DNA of 7,120 nucleotides, taken from Candidatus Acidiferrum typicum (GTDB lineage: Bacteria > Acidobacteriota > Terriglobia > Acidiferrales > UBA7541). The stretch is from contig JAOAPW010000291.1 of assembly GCA_025463105.1 (NCBI GenBank), positions 1 to 7,120 of the forward strand, in the 5' to 3' direction. The notes under the pieces are model-generated. The model made no database searches. It was given only the letters and a program-made list of their open reading frames with translations, and was not told where the DNA came from. Numbering within the stretch: position 1 is the first letter of the stretch; the number at the start of each line of letters is the position of its first letter. The translations under genes were made by a program, and so were the position numbers. Of this stretch, positions 1 through 5,843 are shown in pieces.

Positions 1-528
1 AAACCAATTCGGAAGCAGCATCAGCTCCGGAGGAACCGCGGGAACCATGTCCCACCCGACCGCGCCCACCAGTGCCAGATATAACCGGCTATAGGAATTC
101 GTCGCTTCCAGTCCGCCCAACTCGTGAATACGCCGGCAGGCACGCTGCAAATGATCGCTTTCCGGCGAATCACCCGCCAACCGCAAAGCCACGTACGCCT
201 TTACCGTCGCATTCAGCTCAGACGGGCCGCCGTAATAGATGTTCCAGCCGCCATCTTCGAGTTGCCGGCGCCGAACATAGTTCGCAAGTTTCGCGATGCG
301 AACGGAATGCGCCTTACCAATTACGTTAAGGTAGAAGATGTAATCCGATTCCAGGGTGGTATCGGCTTCGAGTTCTCCAAGCCAGTAGCCTTCCGAGTCC
401 TGAAGCGAAAGAAGGTGATTCACGCCGCGGTCGATCGCGTCGTGCAGACTCCCGGCGACAGCCGGAAACAATCCGGCGGACCGCCCGTCAGATGGAGGTT
501 CAAATTGTACGCGCGTCCCAAGAGCCAT
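1..528 (-). CDS. shc: Squalene-hopene cyclase, N-terminal part (gene continues past the left edge)
   Basis: Reading the minus strand from the ATG at 528 gives 176 residues open to base 1. The family enzyme cyclises squalene to hopene, the committed step of hopanoid synthesis, as a monotopic membrane protein. Seen: QW-type repeats QDSEGYW (43-49) and QLEDGGW (89-95), the stretch YYGGPSELNATVKAYVAL (98-115), LAGDSP (117-122), and PAVPPELMLLPNWF at the edge. All are characteristic of the N-terminal half of squalene-hopene cyclases. The family is usually 620-720 residues, so about a quarter is present; the catalytic DXDD motif lies outside the window. The start is moderately sure: an in-frame stop lies at 568-570, the only other upstream start is a TTG at 538-540, and the nearest Shine-Dalgarno-like GAGG is 13 nt away. 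A related oxidosqualene cyclase cannot be excluded but fits less well. Confidence 0.93.
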   Translation of the reverse strand, partial: MALGTRVQFEPPSDGRSAGLFPAVAGSLHDAIDRGVNHLLSLQDSEGYWLGELEADTTLESDYIFYLNVIGKAHSVRIAKLANYVRRRQLEDGGWNIYYGGPSELNATVKAYVALRLAGDSPESDHLQRACRRIHELGGLEATNSYSRLYLALVGAVGWDMVPAVPPELMLLPNWF

Positions 529-666
529 CTTTATGTACAAACCTCGATTAGCGTTTGATGCATACCCTCAGTGTCCCGATAGCTCGTGAATACACTTAAG
601 CGCAAACTTTTGTCACGAACGGTGATTCGGGCGGAAAATCCCCCTGTAAGGGCCCGCGTAATTATG

Positions 667-703
667 GCGGACCACAAAGGCGCAGTCCGCACCCTGCCTG
701 CGC
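667..703 (-). promoter_or_regulatory. Two mutually exclusive hairpins in the shc leader
   Basis: In the minus-strand transcript, GCGCAG (703-698) can pair with CTGCGC (685-680) across a 12-nt loop. GCGGAC (690-685) can pair with GTCCGC (672-667), also across 12 nt. The arms share base 685 and the second 5' arm lies in the first loop, so only one stem can form at a time. Such geometry occurs in attenuators and riboswitch expression platforms. Each stem is only 6 bp, no T run follows, and no known riboswitch core was recognised. Confidence 0.3.
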
Positions 704-741
704 TCACGCCAGTGCCGAAAACCTTAATGGTCCCAAACTCT

Positions 742-770
742 ATTATGTGTAGTATTTAGCCGTTGGTCAA
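742..770 (-). promoter_or_regulatory. Candidate sigma70 promoter for shc
   Basis: On the minus strand, TTGACC (770-765) and CATAAT (747-742) are separated by exactly 17 nt. Each hexamer matches the consensus at five of six positions. Transcription would start near 735, giving a leader of about 205 nt before the shc ATG. The -35 box lies in the near-palindrome GTTGACCAAC (771-762), which could also be bound by a regulator. No better-spaced promoter was seen nearer to shc. Confidence 0.55.
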
Positions 771-835
771 CAAGGATTGCACTCGCGTGTTAGACGATGA
801 ATTACCCTCTGGTGTTTCAACTATATAGCTCCTTG

Positions 836-1861
836 CTAGGCCTCGCGGTCTTCGGCCTTCTCTTCGAGCCTTGCCACGCGCTCCGCTAGTTTGGGCAAGC
901 GTCCCCACCAGGCGAATTGCTCCTTAAATTTATGCAGAGGTCGCGCGGGAGTCCCCCAAACGATCTGACCGCTGCGAATCGTTTTGCCTGAAGGAACTCC
1001 GGCTTGCGCGCCAACCACCGCGCCGTTTTCGATTCGGCAGTGGTCTCCCAATCCCACCTGGCCCCCAAAAACCACGTCCCTGCCAATGACCACCGAACCT
1101 GAAATGCCTGTTTGCGCGGCGATCACTGTGTTCTCACCGATCTGCACATTATGCGCAACTTGGACCAGATTATCGATTTTTACCCCTGCCGAAATATCGG
1201 TACGGTCCAGCGAACCGCGATCTATCGTAGTATTCGCGCCAATTTCCACGTCATTCCCAATTCTCACCTGACCCACCTGCGGAAATTTCCAGCGCTTCCC
1301 TTCCTCAGCCACATAGCCGAAGCCATCGGAACCGATCACGGCGCCCGAATGCAAGATCACGCGGTCACCCAACCATGCTCCCGCATACAACGTAACGCGT
1401 GGATAGAGTCTGCAATGCGCTCCCAGTTGCGCTTCGCGTCCAATAAAACTGAAGGCGCCGATTTCCGACCCTTCGCCGATCTTCACATTTTCTTCAATGA
1501 CCACGTACGGACCCACCGCGACTCCCTTCTCAAGTTGCGCGGTAGGTGAAATGACGGCTGTAGGATGAATACCGATCGCGATGGGAGTGGGAGAGACCAG
1601 CCATGCCGCCGCCTTCGCAAATGCAAGCTTCGGATTCGATGCACGCAGCAACGTTTTTCCATTTATCGCTAACTCCGGCGCGATAACCACGCAGCGCGCT
1701 CGAGAGGCCGCAGCCCGAGCCAGGTGGCCGGCCTTCTCCACGTAAATCAGGTCGCTGACGTTCGCGGAACCCGGAGCGGCGACGCCTGACAACTGGACGG
1801 TGCCGTCCCCTTCAAGCGTGCAAGCCAGGAATTCGGCCAGTTCGTGTGCGGTGCGTGTCAT
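836..1861 (-). CDS. lpxD: LpxD, UDP-3-O-acylglucosamine N-acyltransferase
   Basis: Third step of lipid A synthesis: LpxD transfers a 3-hydroxyacyl chain from acyl carrier protein to the 2-amino group of UDP-3-O-acyl-glucosamine in the cytoplasm. The 341-residue product matches the usual family length. Residues 1-95 fit the N-terminal uridine-binding domain. Residues 98-305 are hexapeptide repeats forming a left-handed beta-helix trimer, with HPTAVISPTA (99-108) and the family signature around DRGSLDRTDI (214-223). NLVQVAHNVQIG (231-242) carries the expected catalytic His237. A charged C-terminal helix (322-341) follows. The reading frame stays open 51 codons further upstream, but that part overlaps the upstream acyltransferase gene. 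The ATG at 1861 has a good Shine-Dalgarno and aligns with known N-termini, so it is chosen. It lies 55 bp after the lpxL-like gene on the same strand, suggesting an operon. Confidence 0.96.
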   Translation of the reverse strand: MTRTAHELAEFLACTLEGDGTVQLSGVAAPGSANVSDLIYVEKAGHLARAAASRARCVVIAPELAINGKTLLRASNPKLAFAKAAAWLVSPTPIAIGIHPTAVISPTAQLEKGVAVGPYVVIEENVKIGEGSEIGAFSFIGREAQLGAHCRLYPRVTLYAGAWLGDRVILHSGAVIGSDGFGYVAEEGKRWKFPQVGQVRIGNDVEIGANTTIDRGSLDRTDISAGVKIDNLVQVAHNVQIGENTVIAAQTGISGSVVIGRDVVFGGQVGLGDHCRIENGAVVGAQAGVPSGKTIRSGQIVWGTPARPLHKFKEQFAWWGRLPKLAERVARLEEKAEDREA

Positions 1862-1870
1862 GATGTGTGT

Positions 1871-1876
1871 CTCCCT
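1871..1876 (-). promoter_or_regulatory. Ribosome binding site of lpxD
   Basis: AGGGAG on the minus strand ends 9 nt before the ATG at 1861. It decides this start over the in-frame upstream start at 2014. Confidence 0.75.
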
Positions 1877-1916
1877 GAACTTTAAAATGGCCGGCTCCAA
1901 TAGAGCGACCGAAACA

Positions 1917-2822
1917 TCAATCCCGATAAATCGGCGGGTCTCCCGGCGGCCGCGTTTTCCAGCGTCGATGCAGCCAGAGCCACTGATCCGGATACCGCCG
2001 AACGTAGTTTTCAATTACTCGAGTAAAACGCTGCGTATTTTCGCGGATGTCAGTTACGTCGTCGCCGGTGCGAGCCAGTTCGATTGCGGGTTCGAAGCAA
2101 AGCCTGTATTTCCGGAGTTGGGCGTCCCAGTGAAGAAATCCAGGGACCACGGCAGCATCGGTATGTAGAGCAAATCGTGCTAATCCTGCCGTTGTGCAGG
2201 CCGGAATGCCGAAAAAATCCACAAAAACACCTTCGGCCAGTAACGTATTGTGATCGGCCAGGACGCCGACGGTGCCACCCGCAGCCAGGACTTTCAGCAC
2301 CGCTCGTGCCGACTGATTCTTCTCAATGGGAGAATTCCCGCTCATGCAGCGGTAACGGGTAATCAGCGAATCGACGCTCGGATTGTCGATGGCGCGCACC
2401 AGGAAATGGAGCGGATAGCCAAAAAGAGCCTGCGCGAAGGGCGCAAGTTCCCAGGCGCTCATGTGTCCGGTAAGGAAGAGGACTCCTTTGCCGCGCGCCT
2501 GCGCCGTCGCGAAATTCTCAAATCCGTCCAGCAGCACGAGGCGCTCGATATTTTCTTTTGTGTAGCGCGGGAAGTGTGCGAACTCGGCGCCCATCCAGCC
2601 CAGTTGCGTAACCATACCGCGTATGGCCGCGCGTCGCCGCGTCTTATCCCATTCGGGAAATGCCAAATGCAGATTCTCCATCGCCGCGCGGTGCAAATCA
2701 GGCCGCACCCAAAGCAAGAATGCCGCCAGTCGCGCTCCGGTAAATCTCGCCAGAGGACGTGGCATCGCGCCAATTGTTTTGAGCAGCAGCCATGCCGCCG
2801 CGTATTCCAACCGATCTCGCAC
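1917..2822 (-). CDS. LpxL/HtrB-type lipid A late acyltransferase
   Basis: The 301-residue product belongs to the LpxL/LpxM/HtrB family, which transfers secondary acyl chains onto lipid A at the inner face of the cytoplasmic membrane. The HX4(D/E) catalytic dyad is visible in LTGHMSAWELAP (117-128): His120 and Glu125. Further family segments are GVLADHN (186-192), GVFVDFFGIPACT (198-210) and the C-terminal PDQWLWLHRRWKTRP (278-292). The hydrophobic N-terminus (about 8-40) would anchor it to the membrane. Length is typical. The start is GTG at 2822, because an in-frame stop lies a short way upstream and no other start codon intervenes; a TTG four codons in or ATG at codon 20 are alternatives. 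No Shine-Dalgarno is properly placed. It precedes lpxD by 55 bp. Which acyl chain and position it serves (LpxL or LpxM role) cannot be told. Confidence 0.92.
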   Translation of the reverse strand: MRDRLEYAAAWLLLKTIGAMPRPLARFTGARLAAFLLWVRPDLHRAAMENLHLAFPEWDKTRRRAAIRGMVTQLGWMGAEFAHFPRYTKENIERLVLLDGFENFATAQARGKGVLFLTGHMSAWELAPFAQALFGYPLHFLVRAIDNPSVDSLITRYRCMSGNSPIEKNQSARAVLKVLAAGGTVGVLADHNTLLAEGVFVDFFGIPACTTAGLARFALHTDAAVVPGFLHWDAQLRKYRLCFEPAIELARTGDDVTDIRENTQRFTRVIENYVRRYPDQWLWLHRRWKTRPPGDPPIYRD

Positions 2823-2828
2823 CCGGGG

Positions 2829-2834
2829 ATTATA
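2829..2834 (-). promoter_or_regulatory. Perfect -10 box directly before the lpxL-like start
   Basis: TATAAT on the minus strand (2834-2829) is separated from the GTG start by only six bases. If used, transcription would begin at or next to the start codon, giving a leaderless mRNA. No matching -35 box is found at 16-18 nt; TTCACC lies at 21 nt. The hexamer could be chance. Confidence 0.35.
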
Positions 2835-2850
2835 GCGGCTGCGCGCTCCT

Positions 2851-2873
2851 TTTACGGTGAACGTTTACGCCGA
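2851..2873 (+). promoter_or_regulatory. Candidate operator, copy 1, in the lpxL/ArnT divergent region
   Basis: This 23-bp stretch matches 5754-5776 at 18 of 23 positions, including the shared 10-mer GAACGTTTAC. It contains the near-palindrome GTGAACGTTTAC (2857-2868, 10 of 12 symmetric) and a direct repeat TTTACG (2851-2856 and 2864-2869). Relative to a start at 2822 for lpxL it would cover about -29 to -51. Binding protein unknown. Confidence 0.3.
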
Positions 2874-2911
2874 TCGTTTCAAGCAACGGGCTTCATGGTG
2901 GCGAACTCAAT

Positions 2912-4651
2912 GTGGAAATCGTGGAACTGAAGAATCAAGGAGCACGCAGGCAGCAACACCTGCTTCGCGCCTCTCTGCTGAAAACTCTCTCTCTCAATGC
3001 TAGACTCAGCCGCTTGGATTCTACTCCTCCAATCCGCTCGCGCGCCGTTGAAGAGGGCAACATCCAGATTCCTCTGTGGAGCATACCGCTCGTTCTCGCA
3101 GTGCTTTACGTATGTTTGTTCAGTGGGCTCGGTGCGCTGGGGTTGTTGGGTCCTGACGAACCTCGCTACGCGGCGATCGCCCGCGCCATGGCCGAAACGC
3201 ATGATTGGATCACGCCGCGGCTATGGGGAACGCCCTGGTTTGAAAAACCGGTGCTGTATTATTGGGCAGCCGGTATTTCCATGCGCATTTTCGGCGTGAG
3301 TGAATTTTCCGCGCGTCTGCCTTCTACGCTCGGAGCTTTGCTTGCCGTATTTGCCGTTGCCTGGACAGCGCTGCGTTCTTACGGTATTGGCGCAGCGTGG
3401 TACGCGCTGCTGATGCTGCCCACGTCGGTCGCCATGATCGGTTTCTCGCGCGCTGCGACTCCGGACATGTTGTTCGCGGGAATGCTCACGGCAGCGATGG
3501 CCGTCGCCGCGGAGATGTTGCAGAAATCGCGTCCCGGGTCGATTTTGCGAATCGCGTTTGGATTTTTTCTCGGCGCGGCGGTTCTGGCGAAGGGTCCGGC
3601 GGCGGTGATTCTTGCCGGCGGGGCAACGTTACTGTGGGCAGGCCTGTCACGCGAGTGGCGAGCTCCGTTTCGTTTTTTGCACCCACTGGTGATCGCCGCA
3701 TTTTGCGCGACGGCGCTGCCGTGGTATGTCCTCTGCGCGCTCCGCAATCCTGGCTTTCTCCGTGACTTCATCTGGCATCATAATTTTGAGCGATACCTCA
3801 CACCCGTTTTCGAGCATCCGCAGCCGTTCTGGTTTTTTGGAATCATTTTGTTGCTCGCGTTGATTCCCTGGATCTGGGTGTTTTGTACTTTGCTGACGCG
3901 AATTACATTTAAAAAAGAGGAGATGAATTCCGGTGGCGCTCTGATTGGCTGTTGGGTTGCCTTCACGGTTTTCTTCTTCAGTTTGTCCCAATCGAAACTT
4001 CCCAGCTACATTCTTCCGGCTATTCCGTTGCTCTTTGTCCTTCTCGGTCGCGAAGTGGCGCGTTCAGTCGAACGAGGTGGCAAAGGAACAATCTGGCAAA
4101 TGGGCGCGGCGGGTCTAATTTTCTTAGTGTCTGGGGCGCTGTACTTAAAGCCTGCGCTGGACATCGAGTCCACCCTTCAGATCACTGACGCCCGGGGCGT
4201 GATCGCAGCCTTGAGCGTTTCTATTGTAGGAGGGCTCACCATACTCGCTCTTAGTTTCCTGAAACGGACCAAGGCTGCATTGATCGGTGTCGTGTTGCTC
4301 GTGACAGTTCTGGTCGAGAGCGCTAACTTCTGGATTTTGCCGCAAACGGACCGCCTCTTCTCCCCGCGAGAGTTGGCGCAATTAGTTATCTCGAATGACT
4401 CCGTCTCCGCGGACATCGTTGAGTACAAAGTCCCGCGGACATGGAAATACGGCTTGAATTACTACTTTGGAAGAGAATTGAGAGAATGGACTCCGGGATC
4501 GCCCCAGCCGGATTGGATTGTTACGACTCCTAAATCTGCTTTAGAAATTCAAGAGGGCGGGATTCAGGTTCAGGAAATAAATCCCATCAGCGCGCCGACA
4601 ATCATGTTGCTCCATGTCCTGCGGCCGGAAGGAAAACAATTACTGCGGTAG
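2912..4651 (+). CDS. ArnT-like (PMT family) membrane glycosyltransferase
   Basis: The 579-residue integral membrane protein belongs to the ArnT/PMT group of polyprenyl-phosphate-sugar glycosyltransferases. Members transfer a sugar from a lipid carrier, such as undecaprenyl phosphate, to lipid A or another acceptor on the periplasmic side. Seen: LLGPDEPRYAAIARAMAE (78-95), with the conserved acidic pair Asp82-Glu83 of the first periplasmic loop; WFEKPVLYYWA (109-119); RAATPDMLFA (180-189); LAKGP (225-229); HHNFERY (289-295); SKLPSYILPAIP (361-372). About a dozen hydrophobic segments lie between 54 and 475, and a soluble tail (476-579) follows. Lipid A genes next door support an envelope acceptor, but donor and acceptor are not determined. 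The GTG at 2912 is the most upstream start, after the in-frame stop at 2858-2860, but has no good Shine-Dalgarno. The first 50 residues are polar and basic, unlike the family, so the true start may be further in. Confidence 0.88.
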   Translation: MEIVELKNQGARRQQHLLRASLLKTLSLNARLSRLDSTPPIRSRAVEEGNIQIPLWSIPLVLAVLYVCLFSGLGALGLLGPDEPRYAAIARAMAETHDWITPRLWGTPWFEKPVLYYWAAGISMRIFGVSEFSARLPSTLGALLAVFAVAWTALRSYGIGAAWYALLMLPTSVAMIGFSRAATPDMLFAGMLTAAMAVAAEMLQKSRPGSILRIAFGFFLGAAVLAKGPAAVILAGGATLLWAGLSREWRAPFRFLHPLVIAAFCATALPWYVLCALRNPGFLRDFIWHHNFERYLTPVFEHPQPFWFFGIILLLALIPWIWVFCTLLTRITFKKEEMNSGGALIGCWVAFTVFFFSLSQSKLPSYILPAIPLLFVLLGREVARSVERGGKGTIWQMGAAGLIFLVSGALYLKPALDIESTLQITDARGVIAALSVSIVGGLTILALSFLKRTKAALIGVVLLVTVLVESANFWILPQTDRLFSPRELAQLVISNDSVSADIVEYKVPRTWKYGLNYYFGRELREWTPGSPQPDWIVTTPKSALEIQEGGIQVQEINPISAPTIMLLHVLRPEGKQLLR

Positions 4652-5677
4652 CCGGGCAGGCGCGCCCGCAGGCGGTAGATACATCAGGAAGAAACTTACA
4701 ATGCGGTTCTCGTAGTTGTGCTTCTCCTCATCGAGCATTCCCTCGTAATTTCCATGCGGCAGAGCGACAAGTTCGTGCGGCGGTGGCGAAGCCCGAAATA
4801 AACCGCTCGTCTGGGCGGCTAGAGCGGGCTCATCAGGGGATTCCAGATAAAGTTGGCCGACCCCGTCGAGCTTTCCGAGATTCACGCTCAGTGGCGGCAC
4901 GTTTCGATATTGATAATTGACCCAGCCGAATCCCCACCTGGCCATAAGTCCGACGAGCGGGATCGAACCGAGCCCCGAGCGGTTGACGAGCACCGCGACC
5001 AACTGTCGCGGACGGTCGTAAGGCGATTCGACCGCGAGAGCGCGCACACGGCGGTCTGAGGTCGCTTCGGAAAGCGCCGCGTAGGCTCCAAGGTTCACTC
5101 CCCAAAGTCCAAAGCGATCGGCATCAACATCGCCGCGGTTAGCCACCGCGTCCATCGCGGCACGCAACTCTTTAACCTCCCGAAATCCCAGCGTGGTGCG
5201 TCCGCCGCTGGACCCCTGCGCCGAAAAATCAAATAAAAGTACATTGTATTGGTGGTCCTGCAATGCAGAGGCAAGTGTAAGCAATTCGCCGCGGCTCGAT
5301 TGATACGCCGGACACAGCACCACAGTGGGCGCCGACTTTAAACCGGGGAAAAACCAGCCGTCGCGAGGACCTTCACCGGCGACGGTATAGGATAACGATT
5401 CCGGGCGGCCTGGAAAAGTTTTGAGATCGATATTCGAATGGCTCTGCGCAGGAGATATCATGCGGTACACCAGATATCCGGAGATCGCGGCTGTCGCCAG
5501 AATCGTAAAAAAAAATAGCGCCAGGGCAGCGATGAAAAGTTTGGAGTACCACCTGGTAGGATCGCGGAATTCGGAAAGGAAACCCATGCGCTCGGATAAG
5601 TGGCCGTGAAGCGCGGCGCGGCTCCGCTCGACCGGTCGAAACGTGGGCGGAGGTTGCGCGACGCTCGGCTCGCGCAT
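4640..5677 (-). CDS. Membrane-anchored alpha/beta-hydrolase fold protein with Asn at the nucleophile position
   Basis: The 345-residue product has one N-terminal hydrophobic segment (about 46-72), predicted to anchor an exported alpha/beta-hydrolase domain (about 95-335). Fold landmarks: APTVVLCPAYQSSRGE (116-131), the strand and loop NVLLFDFSAQGSSGGR (145-160), the nucleophile elbow GLWGVNLGAYAAL (190-202), YLESPDEP (277-284) with a likely acid Asp282, and ALPHGNYEG (305-313) with a likely His308. The elbow reads G-V-N-L-G, so the usual catalytic Ser is Asn195 (AAC at 5095-5093). The protein may be inactive or use another mechanism; the substrate is unknown. Start is uncertain: ATG at 5677 gives the longest form, while ATG at 5587 (residue 31) would remove a polar, proline-rich leader; neither has a strong Shine-Dalgarno. 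Its last 12 bp overlap the end of the convergent glycosyltransferase gene. Confidence 0.85.
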   Translation of the reverse strand: MREPSVAQPPPTFRPVERSRAALHGHLSERMGFLSEFRDPTRWYSKLFIAALALFFFTILATAAISGYLVYRMISPAQSHSNIDLKTFPGRPESLSYTVAGEGPRDGWFFPGLKSAPTVVLCPAYQSSRGELLTLASALQDHQYNVLLFDFSAQGSSGGRTTLGFREVKELRAAMDAVANRGDVDADRFGLWGVNLGAYAALSEATSDRRVRALAVESPYDRPRQLVAVLVNRSGLGSIPLVGLMARWGFGWVNYQYRNVPPLSVNLGKLDGVGQLYLESPDEPALAAQTSGLFRASPPPHELVALPHGNYEGMLDEEKHNYENRIVSFFLMYLPPAGAPARLPQ

Positions 5678-5753
5678 GTTAGCACAGATGCCCGCATGTC
5701 ACGGAAGCCCGATGTATCCAATGTTTCCGAAATACACCTACGTTCCACCGACT

Positions 5754-5776
5754 TTAACGCAGAACGTTTACACCAA
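5754..5776 (+). promoter_or_regulatory. Candidate operator, copy 2, in the hydrolase/GNAT divergent region
   Basis: Matches copy 1 (2851-2873) at 18 of 23 positions in the same orientation, with GAACGTTTAC at 5762-5771. It lies 77 bp from the hydrolase ATG at 5677 and 67 bp from the GNAT ATG at 5844. No convincing sigma70 promoter pair was found beside it. Confidence 0.3.
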
Positions 5777-5789
5777 GATCTGCGGGCGA

Positions 5790-5815
5790 AGGGCTTCTGT
5801 AAAGCGTGAAGCCCT
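5790..5815 (+). promoter_or_regulatory. Inverted repeat upstream of the GNAT gene
   Basis: AGGGCTTC (5790-5797) and GAAGCCCT (5808-5815) form a perfect 8-bp stem with a 10-nt loop. It ends 28 bp before the GNAT ATG. No T run follows on either strand, so it is not a standard terminator. It could be a 5'-leader hairpin or a protein-binding site. Confidence 0.4.
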
Positions 5816-5830
5816 CCCGAAGTATGATAA

Positions 5831-5835
5831 AAAGG
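5831..5835 (+). promoter_or_regulatory. Ribosome binding site of the GNAT gene
   Basis: AAAGG lies 8 nt before the ATG at 5844. It selects this start although the frame is open upstream to 5643, because that extension would run through the divergent promoter region and into the hydrolase 5' end. Confidence 0.6.
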
Positions 5836-5843
5836 TTGGTGAG

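Larger units (their letters stand above)
529..835. other. 307-bp non-coding gap between lpxD and shc
   Basis: I see no convincing gene on either strand here. It holds the candidate shc promoter and structured leader listed separately, plus a 10-codon minus-strand reading frame (531-563) ending two bases before the shc ATG. There is no clear intrinsic terminator after lpxD: no GC stem is followed by a T run on the minus strand. Confidence 0.6.

Noticed and set aside
124..558. Plus-strand open frame of 144 codons, and another at 72-329
   Set aside because: They are antisense shadows of the squalene-hopene cyclase gene, whose protein motifs are unmistakable on the minus strand.
1880..1916. Small stem (GCTC/GAGC) between the lpxL-like gene and lpxD as an attenuator
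   Set aside because: Only 4 bp of continuous pairing and no T run; too weak to claim.
1862..2014. 51-codon upstream extension of lpxD
   Set aside because: It overlaps the end of the lpxL-like gene, does not resemble LpxD, and the ATG at 1861 has a well-placed AGGGAG.
5202..5216. GSSGG (hydrolase residues 155-159) formally matches GxSxG and could be taken as the nucleophile motif
   Set aside because: It directly follows the FDFSAQG strand and occupies the position of the usual D-x-R-G-x-G-x-S loop; the true elbow is GVNLG at 193-197.
5823..5828. TATGAT as the -10 box of the GNAT gene
   Set aside because: Transcription would start around 5835, at the end of the AAAGG ribosome binding site, and no -35 box is properly spaced.
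5643..5843. 67-codon upstream extension of the GNAT protein
   Set aside because: It would overlap the 5' end of the divergent hydrolase gene, looks unlike GNAT sequence, and AAAGG precedes the ATG at 5844.
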